A stretch of DNA of 64,000 nt, taken from assembly GCA_022836615.1 (NCBI GenBank), contig MU405219.1:248001-312000 (forward strand), written 5' to 3'. The DNA is from Annulohypoxylon bovei var. microspora (taxonomy: Eukaryota; Ascomycota; Sordariomycetes; Xylariales; Hypoxylaceae). The notes under the pieces were generated by a model, which was not told the DNA's origin, searched no databases, and worked only from the letters and a program-made list of their open reading frames with translations. Made by a program: the position numbers and the translations under genes. How positions within the stretch are numbered: the first letter of the stretch is position 1; every line of letters starts with the position of its first letter. Positions 47,035-58,982 of this stretch are shown piece by piece.

Positions 47035-47433
47035 GGATAGAGGTATGGCGTGGTGGTCGGATGATAGAACATAAGTTAGACCCTTTCCCGAGAATGTACA
47101 CGCGAAGGCAGTCGCATATGATACCCAGCAAATCGATAGACTATTCATTATAACTGTTAGCAGTCATTCCGCAAGTATGTTCGCTCTAACGAAAGAGACC
47201 GACATCGCATCCACGCAAAAGAATATGCCTACAAATACGGGGCTCATTTCTTGAAATACTAATAATCGAATGGATCGGTGAATCAATCGTGTTTAGCTAA
47301 TAGTATAGACGGTTGCCAGCATGCTTAACTTTATACGGGTGATCATTAACACACTAACATTCGTCCTCGTCCCCTAATAGTGAGTTTTCCATATCCACAT
47401 CATAAAAAAATCAACAGTGATGCTCGCCTAACC
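47035..47433. other. convergent intergenic region, CMS1 / CFEM gene
   Basis: 399 bases holding the 3' ends of CMS1 and the CFEM gene. AT-leaning; a small reverse frame at 47148-46966 is an antisense shadow of the CMS1 end. Nothing else seen. Confidence 0.55.
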
Positions 47434-48231
47434 CTAATAGCCGTTCATCCAGTAATCTATTATGAGAACTGCGGTTATCCACAACACCAATCCGAGATAC
47501 GAAGGCTCCGCCCGAACACCCTGCGAGACCGGGATCACCCACGGCCGGCTGACCGAAGTTGCAGTGACTTCGGCTGCCGAGGTCGTCTCTAGGAATGCAG
47601 TAGGCGTGGGGGAGACAATAACAGGAGAGTAGGGTACGGTGATGATGGCCGTGACCATGGTCGTGACGGTAGTGGTCTGTCCGAATCCGATGCTCAGCTG
47701 TCGCAATTGCATACCAGGAACGTTTGCGACTTCACGGCCGGCGAGGTAGTCTTCTTCACGAGATCGCAATAGCTCGTTGTCGACTCTGCTTGGGGCCACC
47801 ATGTAAATCTCAGCGCCCAAGCTCATGCAAAGCGAGATGGCATGACTAAGAGCCGGGCCATAATTGTTCGAGTCGCATTGCGAATACAGGCACTGGTAGA
47901 GGGACTATGTATAACAGTTAGTTAACCTAGGGATAACTCTATATGTTTGCCTATCAAGTTTAGGGACACGGACCTTCTGGTAGTCTTTCTCGTTGCAGAG
48001 ACATCTTGTATCGAGGCACTGTGTCACAAACATGCTATCGACCATACAACGAGAGGCGCAACCTAAAGAAAATTGTTTGCTTTAGCTCCAATATCAAGGA
48101 TGGGACTCGAAGATAAATTTACCTGGAGGTCCGATGGGTGGTGTAGGGATCGTATTGTTGTCCGTACTGACAGCAAGCTGCAACAGGTTCACGAAGAAGA
48201 CCCGCGCGAGCAGGACTTTGACGAGCCTCAT
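47434..48231 (-). CDS. CFEM-domain extracellular/cell-wall protein
   Basis: Three exons (48231-48123, 48062-47974, 47904-47434) give 222 residues. An N-terminal signal peptide (MRLVKVLLARVFFVNLLQLA) is followed at about residues 36-90 by a fungal CFEM domain with eight cysteines: CASRC, TQC, TRCLC, YQC, SQC and SLC. The Asp three residues before the CLC pair (LDTRCLC) occupies the place that binds haem iron in known haem-binding CFEM proteins, so haem or iron handling is possible; other CFEM proteins act as effectors or wall adhesins. A Ser/Thr-rich stretch leads to a hydrophobic C-terminus (LGLVLWITAVLIIDYW), compatible with a GPI-anchor signal or a membrane helix. The first exon boundary lies just before the first cysteine. 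CFEM proteins occur only in fungi. Confidence 0.88.
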
Positions 48232-49836
48232 TTTGCCCTGAAAGTCGAGGTAGAGTCGAAAAGAGAATGAACTGTTCGTATCATGTATTTCCGCCGTGTC
48301 GTTTTATGGGTTTTCTGCTTTTTCTAGATTCCATAAATCCTACAAAGCGAAGGGTCTGAAGACAGTAAGGATGATCACCAAAAAGACCAATCCGAAAAAA
48401 ACGAATGTTGATGTTTGGCAATCCAAAAAAACGAGGGTGGAGTATCGAGAATTTGATGTTTTTTGAGACGTGAAAAGGAGACGAGTGGAGTGAAGTGAAG
48501 AGTCTCGAGGTCGTTAGAATACAGTAGTTATCGGTCTAACTGTCTGGGAAAGAATGGCCTTTTGACATTGCCGCACTTGCATAAGTAGGAACTTCCCAAG
48601 AGCTCAATTAAGAAGGAAACACTTTCACAATATGCTATGGTATCGGCAAGTACGATGATATACGGACCCATCGTCACCGTCGCTAGACATTAAGATACAT
48701 CGTTTAGCTTAACCTCGAGAGGATTCTCTTAATTGTCTCCAAGGTAGGTATGTGATGAGCTAACAGAGCTTTATATCATACCACCTCGTTGAAAATCATA
48801 GTCATATATTATAATACTATTATTATTTTGAGCTGTCGTGGCTAGATACTTATCAAGCAATATCGAAGTAGTGAGTGATTTAGAATAGCTACTTATTTTC
48901 CCACAGGCAACTTACTTTCAATTATATATACGCCTCTTCAATTATAATCTCTTCGGATTTGACTAGAGTCTAGTCTGAGTTTACACTATGGCAACGATGT
49001 ATCAACGCATAAAAATCTCTAAGATCATGTTAATGAACAGTTCGATCGAGGATGTAACCATGATAACAACTCTTACCAACAAGTTAATGGTGCTTATAAA
49101 CAGGACGGCATCTTTTATATCATCCGAAAGTTTTACAAGTTGTATTAATAGATGTAAAAGAGATAGTAAACGTCTAGTATTAGATCTATCAGCTGAGTCA
49201 TGCCGTCTGTTACCTAATGATAGCACCATTAGTTTGATATTGCAAAGTATGACTCCTGAGAGATATTTCTATTTATAATAGTAGTTTCAGCATTTGTGCA
49301 TCCAAGTTGACCGTATCATACTAACATTGATAGCGAGAGAAGTCTTCTCGTAGGTTTTTTAACTCATTGTAGTGGCCTTGAAGAACCCATCTGAGAGCTT
49401 TATACGGAATAAATGACCAAGAAATATTACACTGGAAGAAAATAGGAATGAACTATAGACAACAATGTACATACTCGTTCGACGAAGAAATAGGGGTTGC
49501 TGGCAGGCAGTAACCCAAAAGTCCATTAACAGGGATATGCATCTAAACAAAGAATTACCTAAAACGCTAATGCATTTACAAAGGCTAAATCCAAGTACCG
49601 AAGTACCATTCCGCCGGCTCCACACCGCTAGCAGAACCGGTCGCATAAAGGTCCACTAAAATTTTCTGTCGGACTCCTGCTTGTGATTGCTTCAAACCTG
49701 CACAGCACATCGCACCAGTCCACCGCCTGCACTTTTCAACCAAACCATCTTTCCTCAAGGTTTTTTCTTTTCTTTTCGCAAACATTCTCATCACCAATCC
49801 CTATAATTTCCTCTTCTCCAAACGCCAGAAGCCAAC
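48232..49836. other. divergent intergenic region, CFEM gene / NOP6-like gene
   Basis: 1.6 kb. Mostly AT-rich between 48500 and 49450. A 96-codon ATG frame at 48988-49278 has no recognisable features and AT-biased composition, so I do not call it. The last 150 bases are CT/CCA-rich leader of the next gene. A T-rich stretch (reverse of AAAAAAC and GAAAAAA runs) near 48390-48470 belongs to the CFEM upstream region. Confidence 0.5.
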
Positions 49837-50940
49837 ATGCCTTCCAAGAAGCGCAAGTCGGAAGAGGACCCCACGGCCAGCGCCGCGGCCGCCGTCGTCG
49901 CTAGCGACGGCACCAGCAAGAAGCGCAGACGCATAAGCGACGCCGCGGACGAGGACGCTCCGAGAGTCGAGAAGAAGAGCAAGAAAGACAAGAAGGATAA
50001 GAAGGAAAAGAAGGACAAGAAGTCCTCCAAGAAGGACAAGGATCGCAAGCGCAAATCTCTTCCTGCCGAAGAAGACGCCGCGATGAGCGAACCAGCCGCC
50101 GGAGAAGACGTCGCGCTTGAAGTCGACGGACCTTCTGACGAGGCTCCCGCTGCCGAGGCCCCTCCTGCTGTTGTAGAGGACGAAGCCGACGGCGAAAAGC
50201 CATCCAAGAAGAGCAAGAAGGAAAAGAAGGAAAAGAAGGAGAAGAAGGAGAAGAAGGAGAAGAAGGAGAAGAAGGAGAAGAAGGAGAAGAAGGATAAAAG
50301 GGACAAGAAGTCCAAGAAGTCATCCTCCACCAGCGAACCCACCCCCACCGCGGCCCCAACCTCATCCCCACCCCCCACCAGCGCGGACGCGGACGCCGCC
50401 GCCGAAGAAGCAGAGGAAGAAGACGACGGCGCCGAGCCCGGCGCCAACAAGAAAGGCGCGCGCTTCATCGTGTTCGTGGGGAACCTGCCCTTCAGCGCGA
50501 CGGCGGCGCAGATCGAGGCGCACTTCAGCAGCGTGCACCCGGTGTCGGTGCGGCTGCTGCACGACGCGCAGACGAAGAAGTCGCGGGGCGTCGCCTTCGT
50601 CGAGTTCGCGCGCTTCGACCACATGAAGTCGTGCCTCAAGACCATGCACCACAGCACCTTCTCCTGCCCCTCCGCCAAGGACGGCCGCGCCCCCGACGAG
50701 CGCAAGATCAACGTCGAGCTGACCGCCGGCGGCGGCGGCAACACCGCCCACCGCAAGGACAAGATCCGCGCCAAGAACAAGAAGCTCAACGAGGAGCGCG
50801 CCCGCCGCGTCGAGCAGGAGATCGAGGCCAAGGCCGAGAAGGAGAGGGAGAAGGCTCAGAAGGGCGGCGAGGGGAAGAAGGTCGGTGGTAGTATCGAGGA
50901 CTCCATCCATCCCAGCCGTAGGAGGCAGGTTCCCATCTAG
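49837..50940 (+). CDS. NOP6: NOP6-like nucleolar RRM protein with lysine-rich N-terminus
   Basis: Single-exon gene of 367 residues. Yeast Nop6 is an RNA-binding factor in early small-subunit ribosome assembly. Residues 1-205 are disordered and highly charged: MPSKKRKSEED opening, KKDKKDKKEKKDKK, then a repeated KKEKKEKKEKK block at about residues 126-153, and an acidic EEAEEEDDGAEPG. One RRM spans about residues 209-297, with RNP2 IVFVGNLP (211-218) and RNP1 RGVAFVEF (250-257). The C-terminus is basic and helical (RKDKIRAKNKKLNEERARRV). RRM-domain order and length fit Nop6; the lysine-rich arm is longer than I would expect. Upstream and downstream halves differ strongly in third-position GC. 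Confidence 0.82.
   Translation: MPSKKRKSEEDPTASAAAAVVASDGTSKKRRRISDAADEDAPRVEKKSKKDKKDKKEKKDKKSSKKDKDRKRKSLPAEEDAAMSEPAAGEDVALEVDGPSDEAPAAEAPPAVVEDEADGEKPSKKSKKEKKEKKEKKEKKEKKEKKEKKEKKDKRDKKSKKSSSTSEPTPTAAPTSSPPPTSADADAAAEEAEEEDDGAEPGANKKGARFIVFVGNLPFSATAAQIEAHFSSVHPVSVRLLHDAQTKKSRGVAFVEFARFDHMKSCLKTMHHSTFSCPSAKDGRAPDERKINVELTAGGGGNTAHRKDKIRAKNKKLNEERARRVEQEIEAKAEKEREKAQKGGEGKKVGGSIEDSIHPSRRRQVPI
50213..50300 (+). repeat. 9-base AAGGAGAAG coding repeat
   Basis: About nine near-perfect copies of AAGGAGAAG (with AAGGAAAAG variants) encode the KEK array in the NOP6-like protein. It has the look of a slippage-prone minisatellite, so length polymorphism between isolates is likely. Confidence 0.88.
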
Positions 50941-51722
50941 CGCCCGATCCCGTTCATACCCCCAGTTTGTTACTATTCGCTCATCTACGTAAGACACAAG
51001 ACGTAGGTATATCAGTTTTTTATTAATACGACGACATGCTTTGGAAAACTAGACCCGTACACCCCCCACAAACCATAGACAAGATGAAAAACCAGCATAT
51101 CGTTGGGGGGACATGTTGTAAAATTTAGATTCCTCTCGCAAATATGCTATCTACAGAATTGTGAAAAGGCGAGTTGAATATCCTTAGGGGGGAATCGCGA
51201 ACTCTCGCTACCGTCTACCTAAGTCCAGTCCGGGACGACACTCTCCTGCAGAAAACGACTAAAACCGGTATACCTGTAATGTGTCCAATCCGTTTAAAAA
51301 AAGGCACTAGACAGGTCCTGTTGGTAATCTGTGTCAGAACTCTAAGCACGACGAAAAAGACTTCGCAGGTCTTCGCGTCAGGGTATGCTCCGGTTTCCTT
51401 CTGCCGACGGTCTTTCGCGATCTCTAGCAACTTGCTCTCTCCCCCCCCTTAATTCTGTCATGGTCGAAATATCCCATAGTGTGCAACAACAAAAACACGG
51501 CCACCAAAAATACGTCTGTGGGTATGTAGGTTCAAATGAGGGGACGCGAAATATGGGTAGTCGGCCAACTTCGAAGATGCCTGAATACGTCGGTTCCTCA
51601 TGGAGGATAAGTGATCTTTCCTATATGTCCACCAAAAACGCCTTCATCGTTTCGCAAAACTTTCTGGCTCGCTCGACCAAAAACGTGGAAATTTATCAAC
51701 AACTTCAACATCTGCTACCCGT
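50941..51722. other. convergent intergenic region, NOP6-like / Rac
   Basis: 782 bases between converging stops. It probably holds long 3' untranslated regions; an open frame at 51385-51954 on the plus strand is mostly antisense to the last Rac exons and is not called. Confidence 0.55.
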
Positions 51723-52754
<1,032 letters not shown>

Positions 52755-53017
52755 GGTCGGCGATTTAATATGCTTTATTTGATTTACCAGCAATGGAGAC
52801 TAGACAAAAGGCAAATTGACAACTGCGATAAATTTCAGCGATTGTTGGTATTGTATTTTGATGAGGATATGTTTTTCTGGATATGGTAGATTCTAGAGAA
52901 AGTCTAGTCGGCGATACGATCAGGAGCAAAAGAAGTGTAGAAGGAGCTTGCGTTGCATAAGGGTTAGAAATGTTTTGACACAGGGTCGGAAGGGTGTGGT
53001 GCCGCAGATCGCAGGAG

Positions 53018-53057
53018 GTGGGCAAATGGGCAACAGGCAATGGGCAATGGGCAATGG
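53018..53057 (+). repeat. GGGCAAT heptamer repeat upstream of Rac
   Basis: Head-to-tail copies of GGGCAAT and close variants (GGGCAAAT, AGGCAAT), about five units, some 270-300 bases before the Rac start. Read on the Rac strand it is ATTGCCC, containing the ATTG half of a CCAAT box. Confidence 0.8.
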
Positions 53058-53448
53058 TGCTGCAATGGCAGATGGAAGCTGGCTGGCCGCTGGACGATGG
53101 TAGGCTGGAAACTGGAAGGGGAATATGGGAATACTATGGAGCACGGCGCTACGGTCCCAGAGTCCCAGTCAACCAGTATCGTAGAGGAGTCTAGGGACTT
53201 TGAACTATACTGTATGCGTCCATACGTGCTGAAGCACGGTTCGCACACTGGAACGATAGCTGGTCGAGGAGGCCTGATAGGGTAGGCAGGGTGTCCCGAT
53301 AGGGATGGGGGAGCTTCTATTTGGCTAGGGGGTGTGTGGGGACACTCTTAACAGAACGGCGGTTGATTCGAAGGCTGGAAAGGCTGGCTCTTTTTGGGGG
53401 GTACCTATCTAAATGGGCGGTGGCGCGAGCGTCTTTTCGATGGGAATT

Positions 53449-53471
53449 TAGGTAGGTAGGTAGGTAGGTAC
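53449..53471 (+). repeat. (TAGG)n tract
   Basis: Five to six uninterrupted TAGG units ending in TACC, the clearest example of a tetranucleotide that recurs through the intergenic DNA of this window. Confidence 0.9.
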
Positions 53472-55657
53472 CTTCAGGTAAGAAAAAATAGGTGTGGCGG
53501 CGATGGGATATAGGATTAATAGCCTGAAGGAGTTTTGTTCCTTTCTTTTCTTATACCATCAACCCCCAACTTTGAAGGGCGGTAAAAAGAATAGCTATCT
53601 TATACCTAATGTATTGAAGGTGTACACCATTTATGAACATTGAAGGATAACGGTACTAACTCGTGCTGATGACTGTCCTGACCGACCTGACTGAAGGGGG
53701 CTAGAATGAGACGATAATGATACCTACTAGGTACAGCGCCCAGGTAGGTAGATAATGGCGGCGTCTTACCGAGAGAACAAAGAAATATTTGACAACTTAC
53801 AAACAGATAATCTGATGAAGATGTTACAACCCACAAAGCGGCGCGTACCGAATCGGAATAGAAAAAAAAAACCAGTCAATATCTAGATATCATTCGATGT
53901 TGGAAACCAATTGATTGGATGTGTGATTCTTGATTTATGACTTGTGATTTAAAAGACGCCGTTGCAATTGAACCCCTATAATTCGGAACTTATTAGCCCA
54001 GTCGGAAAAAGTGATAATGTACCCAGGTATCGCCACACTAACGTAAGGGGTAAAGTTCCAAGGTTGGTCCGAGCGTCTTTATTGGTTGTTCTTGTCATTG
54101 ATTTTCATCCATACAAATGAGTCCCCATACATGTATCTCTTTACTTTTTTCATTTATCACGAGGTATCCAAAGAGCTTATTAAGAGTTCATTACTTGAAT
54201 ATGAAATATTTGAGTCAATAATTTTATATAAGTCTAAATCAGTCAAGTGAGCAAATATGTTAAGTTTTAATAAATGTATAAATGTTATAAACATGAAGGT
54301 AGAGCTATTATACAAAAGTGACCTACACATCTACATACACATAAGCAGTTTATCCAATAATATATTATGGGTGTATGGAAATTCGGTTGTTTTATAGGAC
54401 TATATCGAGATCGATCGTCGCAAGCTATCTGACTGCCGTAGGCCTTCCCGCTCTGCATGTGCAGTACGCATGCAAGTTAGCTATGTCAGTACTAGGTAGT
54501 ATGTAGGCAAGCAAGATTGCATACATTAAGCATGTAAGCACTGAACAATAAGTTGTTCGTTAGTTTGTTGGTCTAGACAAACAGAGAGCTTACTGGAGAA
54601 GAGCTCTCAACAAGAGCGACTCGATAGGTCGAGGCGTCACCTGAAGCGTCACCTGTCACAACCAATTCCTCTGGAACATCCGAAGACCTGTCGCTTGTCG
54701 TAGGTGTCAGGGGTTTGCCGTAGGGGACATTATTGCATCAAGCTAGAAATGAACATGGTCGATTGGTCAGGTTACCAAGGGGTCTGTAGCGATTTCAATA
54801 GTGACCACCGAAAACGATTCATTGATGCCAACTCTGTCAGCTCTGGGAAGCTTTCTAACCTAGTCGTTGCCATTCCAGGGGCGGCTTGGTTGATACTCGG
54901 CAAGCCAATAGCGCGTTAGAGTGAGCTCTAGGGAGGACGGTAACCCGAATAATCATCTCAAAACCGGTACATCTTGTTCCAGTATTGGCTAAACTAGTTT
55001 TCTTGGTAAGTTATATTCCATCCTATAAGATTCTAACTAGATTAAGCAGACATATGATAGGTCGCGGTATTATAAGGTAGCCAGATGTGAAGAATCAAAT
55101 CAATGACCTAGCCGAATACTGAATATGTTTCTAGGTATTTATATGTCGCCGTGTTAATGGAGGGGAACATATGGTTGCTCTACCGAGGATTGTAGCTCGC
55201 AAACAGTGCCGTCATCTCACTGGCTTTAGCACAATGTTTGAGAGGGTTTAAAGAAACAATAATATCATGAGATGTTAGAAACTCAAGCAACCGCGAATGA
55301 ATCGAAGCCGTTTCAGAAAGTTCTGGCTCCAGTGGAAGTTGCCCTACGGAAGTTTCCATGGTTCGGCAGGCAAGGGCAAGTATGGAAACTGACAAGGATC
55401 ATCCAAGACGCTAAAGCCCTGTGGATAGAGTAATTGATTTTCCTATCTGCACTTCAATGACGCTTAATATCATTTTAAGACCGGAATTCGGGCTATGGAT
55501 ATAGAGTACGTAAGCTGATTTGCATACCTACATACATGTGAATGTAGGTATGTACTAGTAGATACTTATGCGACGTCATTCTCAATGCGATCCGAATCTC
55601 TATTGATGAACTGCCTTTTCTTTTTCATCAAAATCTTGATTCGCGACTCTCTCGTTC

Positions 55658-56056
55658 TTATATCACATCGAGCTGATCGAGATAAGCCATAAACAATGCC
55701 CAACAGTGGGCCTCCATCACTAGACAGTAGAAGTCTTCACTACCGATACCCTCTCTCTTGAGTAGTCCTGCTAGAGAACGTATGGCGTATATGATCGTCT
55801 TCGTACCACAACCGACCACGCCCCAGACAACCGCAATTTTGAAGTACAATCCAAGGAGCATCCATCCAGAGGAGGGCATTTCAACACCCGTAAACCAGTA
55901 TATTAATACATGAGGCAGGGCGGTTAACGGTAAAGCGGCGAGTGCCGCAATACAGAAGAAAAGTTCGACTCGAAACACTTCGAAGGGGTGATTGATTGGG
56001 GGTGCGATCGGAGCCACAGACTCGGACAACAGCCGTGTTGTTTCTGACGATGCCAT
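55658..56056 (-). CDS. small uncharacterised membrane protein
   Basis: One frame of 132 residues from ATG at 56056. I do not recognise the family. Two strong hydrophobic helices are visible: about residues 32-55 (LFFCIAALAALPLTALPHVL and on) and about 64-90 (GWMLLGLYFKIAVVWGVVGC and on). A short polar loop with GVEMP separates them. The N-terminus (MASSETTRLLSESVAPIAPP) has a dileucine-like ETTRLL motif of a type used for vacuolar/endosomal sorting in other proteins; that reading is speculative. The C-terminal 40 residues are amphipathic. Surroundings are AT-rich and gene-poor, so it may be a young or lineage-specific gene; a spurious frame cannot be excluded. Confidence 0.55.
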   Translation of the reverse strand: MASSETTRLLSESVAPIAPPINHPFEVFRVELFFCIAALAALPLTALPHVLIYWFTGVEMPSSGWMLLGLYFKIAVVWGVVGCGTKTIIYAIRSLAGLLKREGIGSEDFYCLVMEAHCWALFMAYLDQLDVI

Positions 56057-57354
56057 TGTATTGGCGGGTCGGAAATGCCAAATATGTAGGTATATGCAAG
56101 TACTGCTTTTGCCGGTGGGTATTATATCATTCAGCCGAGGCCAGATTTGTAAGTGTCAAGTTTTAATCGTGCCAAACTTGTTTTTCTTCGGTATGGAGAA
56201 TGTCGGAAAGAGGTTGAAGGACTCTTATATACCTACTATATATAAGTTGAATTCAAATCTTAATTATGGATAGAACGGAACGTGGCGTTTTGGTAGACTT
56301 AGGCGAATTTTAGTAGAACTCTACCTAGGTATTTTGCACAAGTTCTCCTGAAGATAGGGGCGTAAAACTTTGGCGGCAACATTGTTCATTACGCCTAGTC
56401 CATTGTGGGATCTCGTTCGTGACCTATAAGTATGTAAGATGTGTCTGGTGGCGCTACTCCTAGGGACCCTGATGAGCCCAATGAATAATGCGCTTTCGAT
56501 AAGGAACATTCCTATCATATATTTATATCTCTTGTTCAAGTAGGTTGTATAGACCGGCGTCATTCCGTATGTTCGGCGGTCTCCTTGGTACCTATAGTCA
56601 TTTTTGGGAACATTTTGCTCCGTGCTAGGCCCCACACTACACATCCGTCGCCGATTCAGATTCCATACCTCGCCCTACTCGTCTATATCTATCTAACATG
56701 AATGTCAATTTGTCAATATCTTTTATATTGGGCTGACTCTATCTCTATACTACCTAGTATAGGGCATATGCTCTTTTAGTCATGAATAATAGCACGAATC
56801 TGAATACTGACTGATAGTGATAACACTCAATAGATTTTCGTCTATTTCCATACATGACGGCAGCGATTGTGTTGTCTTATGGACAGCCGTTGTTATATGA
56901 GCTGGTTGTCGTTCATAAATATATTCAAGCCACGTGACTACGGTATTACCAGGGTAGCAACATCGAGTGGGATGTTACCCCACCAGTCCCACTAATTATA
57001 TACAGTGCGAATCCCCACGTGTGTTCCCTGCTCTCAATTTCCACATGCAATTGTCTAATAACTTCAAGGTTAAACGCGTCTAAACTCTTAACCGCGTCGA
57101 GTAACCATCACTCACACGTCATTGCAACCGACGACTTCCAACTCTCGAGACGATACCAATTCGAATCTCAATGCGGATCTGACCTATTAATAATAAATAC
57201 TAGTAGAAAAGGAGAGGGGGTTTCACTGCAATGAGCGAGGGACAACCCTGCACTTGCTTCTGTTATTTGAGAAGGTGCTGCTGAGTTGTCCGGTAGACTC
57301 GAGTACCTAGTTGATATTGGTATTGGTATTGGTACTAGTATTGATATCGTCACC
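56057..57354. other. divergent intergenic region before CENP-T
   Basis: 1.3 kb, AT-rich, no gene supported; a 107-codon reverse frame at 56644-56321 lacks recognisable content. Just before the CENP-T start lies a TATTGG hexamer repeat (57314-57345). Confidence 0.5.
57314..57345 (+). repeat. TATTGG hexamer repeat in the CENP-T 5' leader
   Basis: Three perfect ATTGGT units and a fourth diverged one within about 40 bases of the CENP-T start codon. Each carries ATTGG, the inverted CCAAT sequence. Being this close to the ATG it is likely transcribed leader. Confidence 0.8.
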
Positions 57355-58922
57355 ATGTCGGATTCATCTACGAACAACACCGGGCGTTTGCCTCCTCTCA
57401 GCACACCACGAAACCTTACTACTCCGAACCGCCGCGCCATTAGCCACGAGCCCTCCTCGAACCGTCTATCCGCTTCAGCCCGCCGAAACCCCAACACGCC
57501 GCACGCCCGCGCCGCCATTCGGGCTATAGATCAACGGCGCGCAGCTCTATTCACGCCAGGACGTGTCGGGCGACGGCGCAGCTTAGCACGAGAGCGCGAG
57601 CGCGAGACGCCGCGGGATCTGCTGCGAAACCTTAGTCGGGTTCTAGCTCCAACCTCGACAGCGGTCTCCTCTTCGTCTTCGTCTCCCGGTCCCAATGCTA
57701 ATAACGAATCGTCGTTGCAAACCCTTATGGAAGAGGATGACGACGACGAGTTCCCCATTGAACGACCACGTTTTTCATTACCACTAGATCAAGACGAAGA
57801 CGATAGCGAATTGAAACCTCCCCGGTCTAGTATACTGGAGGATGATAACTACACGGTTCAGTCGATCGAACTACCTCGTCGAGCATGGACTGAAGCACCC
57901 TTGGGCAGGGACAGGGGCAGTTTCGGGAGTGTGAGGATGAGTGATTTTCTCGGGCCGGATATTAACGACGATGCTAATGATAACGACTTGGGTATCGACT
58001 CGGGCTTCTTTCCACCACCCGCATTAGATGATACTGGGGAGGTGGCTATGGACGAGGATGCTATATTTGAACGGTATTACTCCGTTGACACCCGTTTATG
58101 AAGGAGGGATCGCTAATGATATGTAGTGTGGACGAAGAGACGAGACGTCAAACTATGGGAGGCCAGGATGATTTTGGCCCGATCCAGATACCCGATATTG
58201 GAAATGAGAGTACTTTCGTCATGGCCCCGGTAGAATCACCTACTCGAGACCCAACAGTGACCGAAGGTATCGAAACCGCAGATGCACAACTAGATAATGA
58301 CGACGATGACGATATAGGGGCGCCGTTTGGAGTTTTTGATCCGGACGATAGCGATGGCGGTAACGAAGAAGTGAACGAGACGATTGTATCCCAAGCCGTA
58401 GATCCTTCGGCACAAAGACGATCTACGAGGAGAAAGCTCGGTAAGAAGATATCAAGACACGGCATCGAATATCCTTCCTTACCCCAGGGTGTGGTAAAAC
58501 GATTGGCAACAACACTCGCGAAGACGGCTGGAATTAGCAAAGCGAAAATTAGTCCCGATACGTTGGACGCGATCATGCAAGCAACGGACTGGTTCTTTGA
58601 GCAATTGGGAGACGACTTGTCAGCCTACGCGGGACATGCAGGCCGAAAGACGATCGACGAGAGCGATATGATGATGCTCATGCGAAGGTATGTTATATAT
58701 TTCAGAACATTCATTTGGTCCTGGTAATGTAGATTGGCTAATCATAAACTTTACAGACAACGACAGACGAGTATGTCAACAACACCATTTGCCCTAGCAC
58801 AGCGACATTTGCCGAGAGAACTCCTACAGGAGTTGCGCATGACAGTCCCACCACCCACCAAAGCTCCTCGAAAGAAACAGTCACGACACGCGGAGGTGGA
58901 TGAAGAGGAGGAAGTGACATGA
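57355..58922 (+). CDS. inner kinetochore protein CENP-T (Cnn1-type)
   Basis: CENP-T links centromeric DNA, via its histone fold paired with CENP-W, to the Ndc80 complex through its disordered N-terminus. Three exons (57355-58073, 58127-58687, 58757-58922) give 481 residues. The N-terminal 110 residues are Ser/Thr/Arg-rich with TP sites (STPRNLTTPNRR, NPNTPHARAAIRAIDQRRAA), as expected for a CDK-regulated Ndc80-binding arm. A long acidic middle follows. The C-terminal histone fold is at about residues 350-455 (YPSLPQGVVKRLATTLAKTA, KISPDTLDAIMQATDWFFEQ, AGRKTIDESDMMMLMRRQRQ), ending with the conserved LAQRHLPRELLQELRM. The first intron (58074-58126) has a GCTAATG branch; without it the frame stops. 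Other histone-fold families fit less well because of the long N-terminal arm. Confidence 0.87.
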
Positions 58923-58982
58923 AGCTAGGCCGAACCTCGAGTTCCGTCAAAAGATACAATGCATATTTACATAACAAGGGGT

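Larger units (their letters stand above)
52755..55657. other. Rac 5' flank and AT-rich intergenic region
   Basis: 2.9 kb. Near Rac it has a CAATGGG heptamer repeat (53018-53057), then a TAGG tract at 53449-53471. From 53850 to 55650 the DNA is AT-rich and ORF-poor. Two small frames (plus 54704-54919; minus 55395-55180, 71 codons) have no recognisable features and are not called. No rRNA, tRNA or transposon signature was found. Confidence 0.5.

Noticed and set aside
48988..49278. 96-codon ATG frame in the CFEM/NOP6 spacer
   Set aside because: AT-biased codons, no signal, no domain and no splice partners.
49791..50831. 346-codon reverse frame opposite the NOP6-like gene
   Set aside because: Complement of lysine codons gives Phe/Leu/Ser runs; the plus strand has a clear RRM.
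55180..55395. 71-codon reverse frame downstream of the small membrane protein
   Set aside because: Too short, no motif, no splice join that would attach it to the neighbouring frame.
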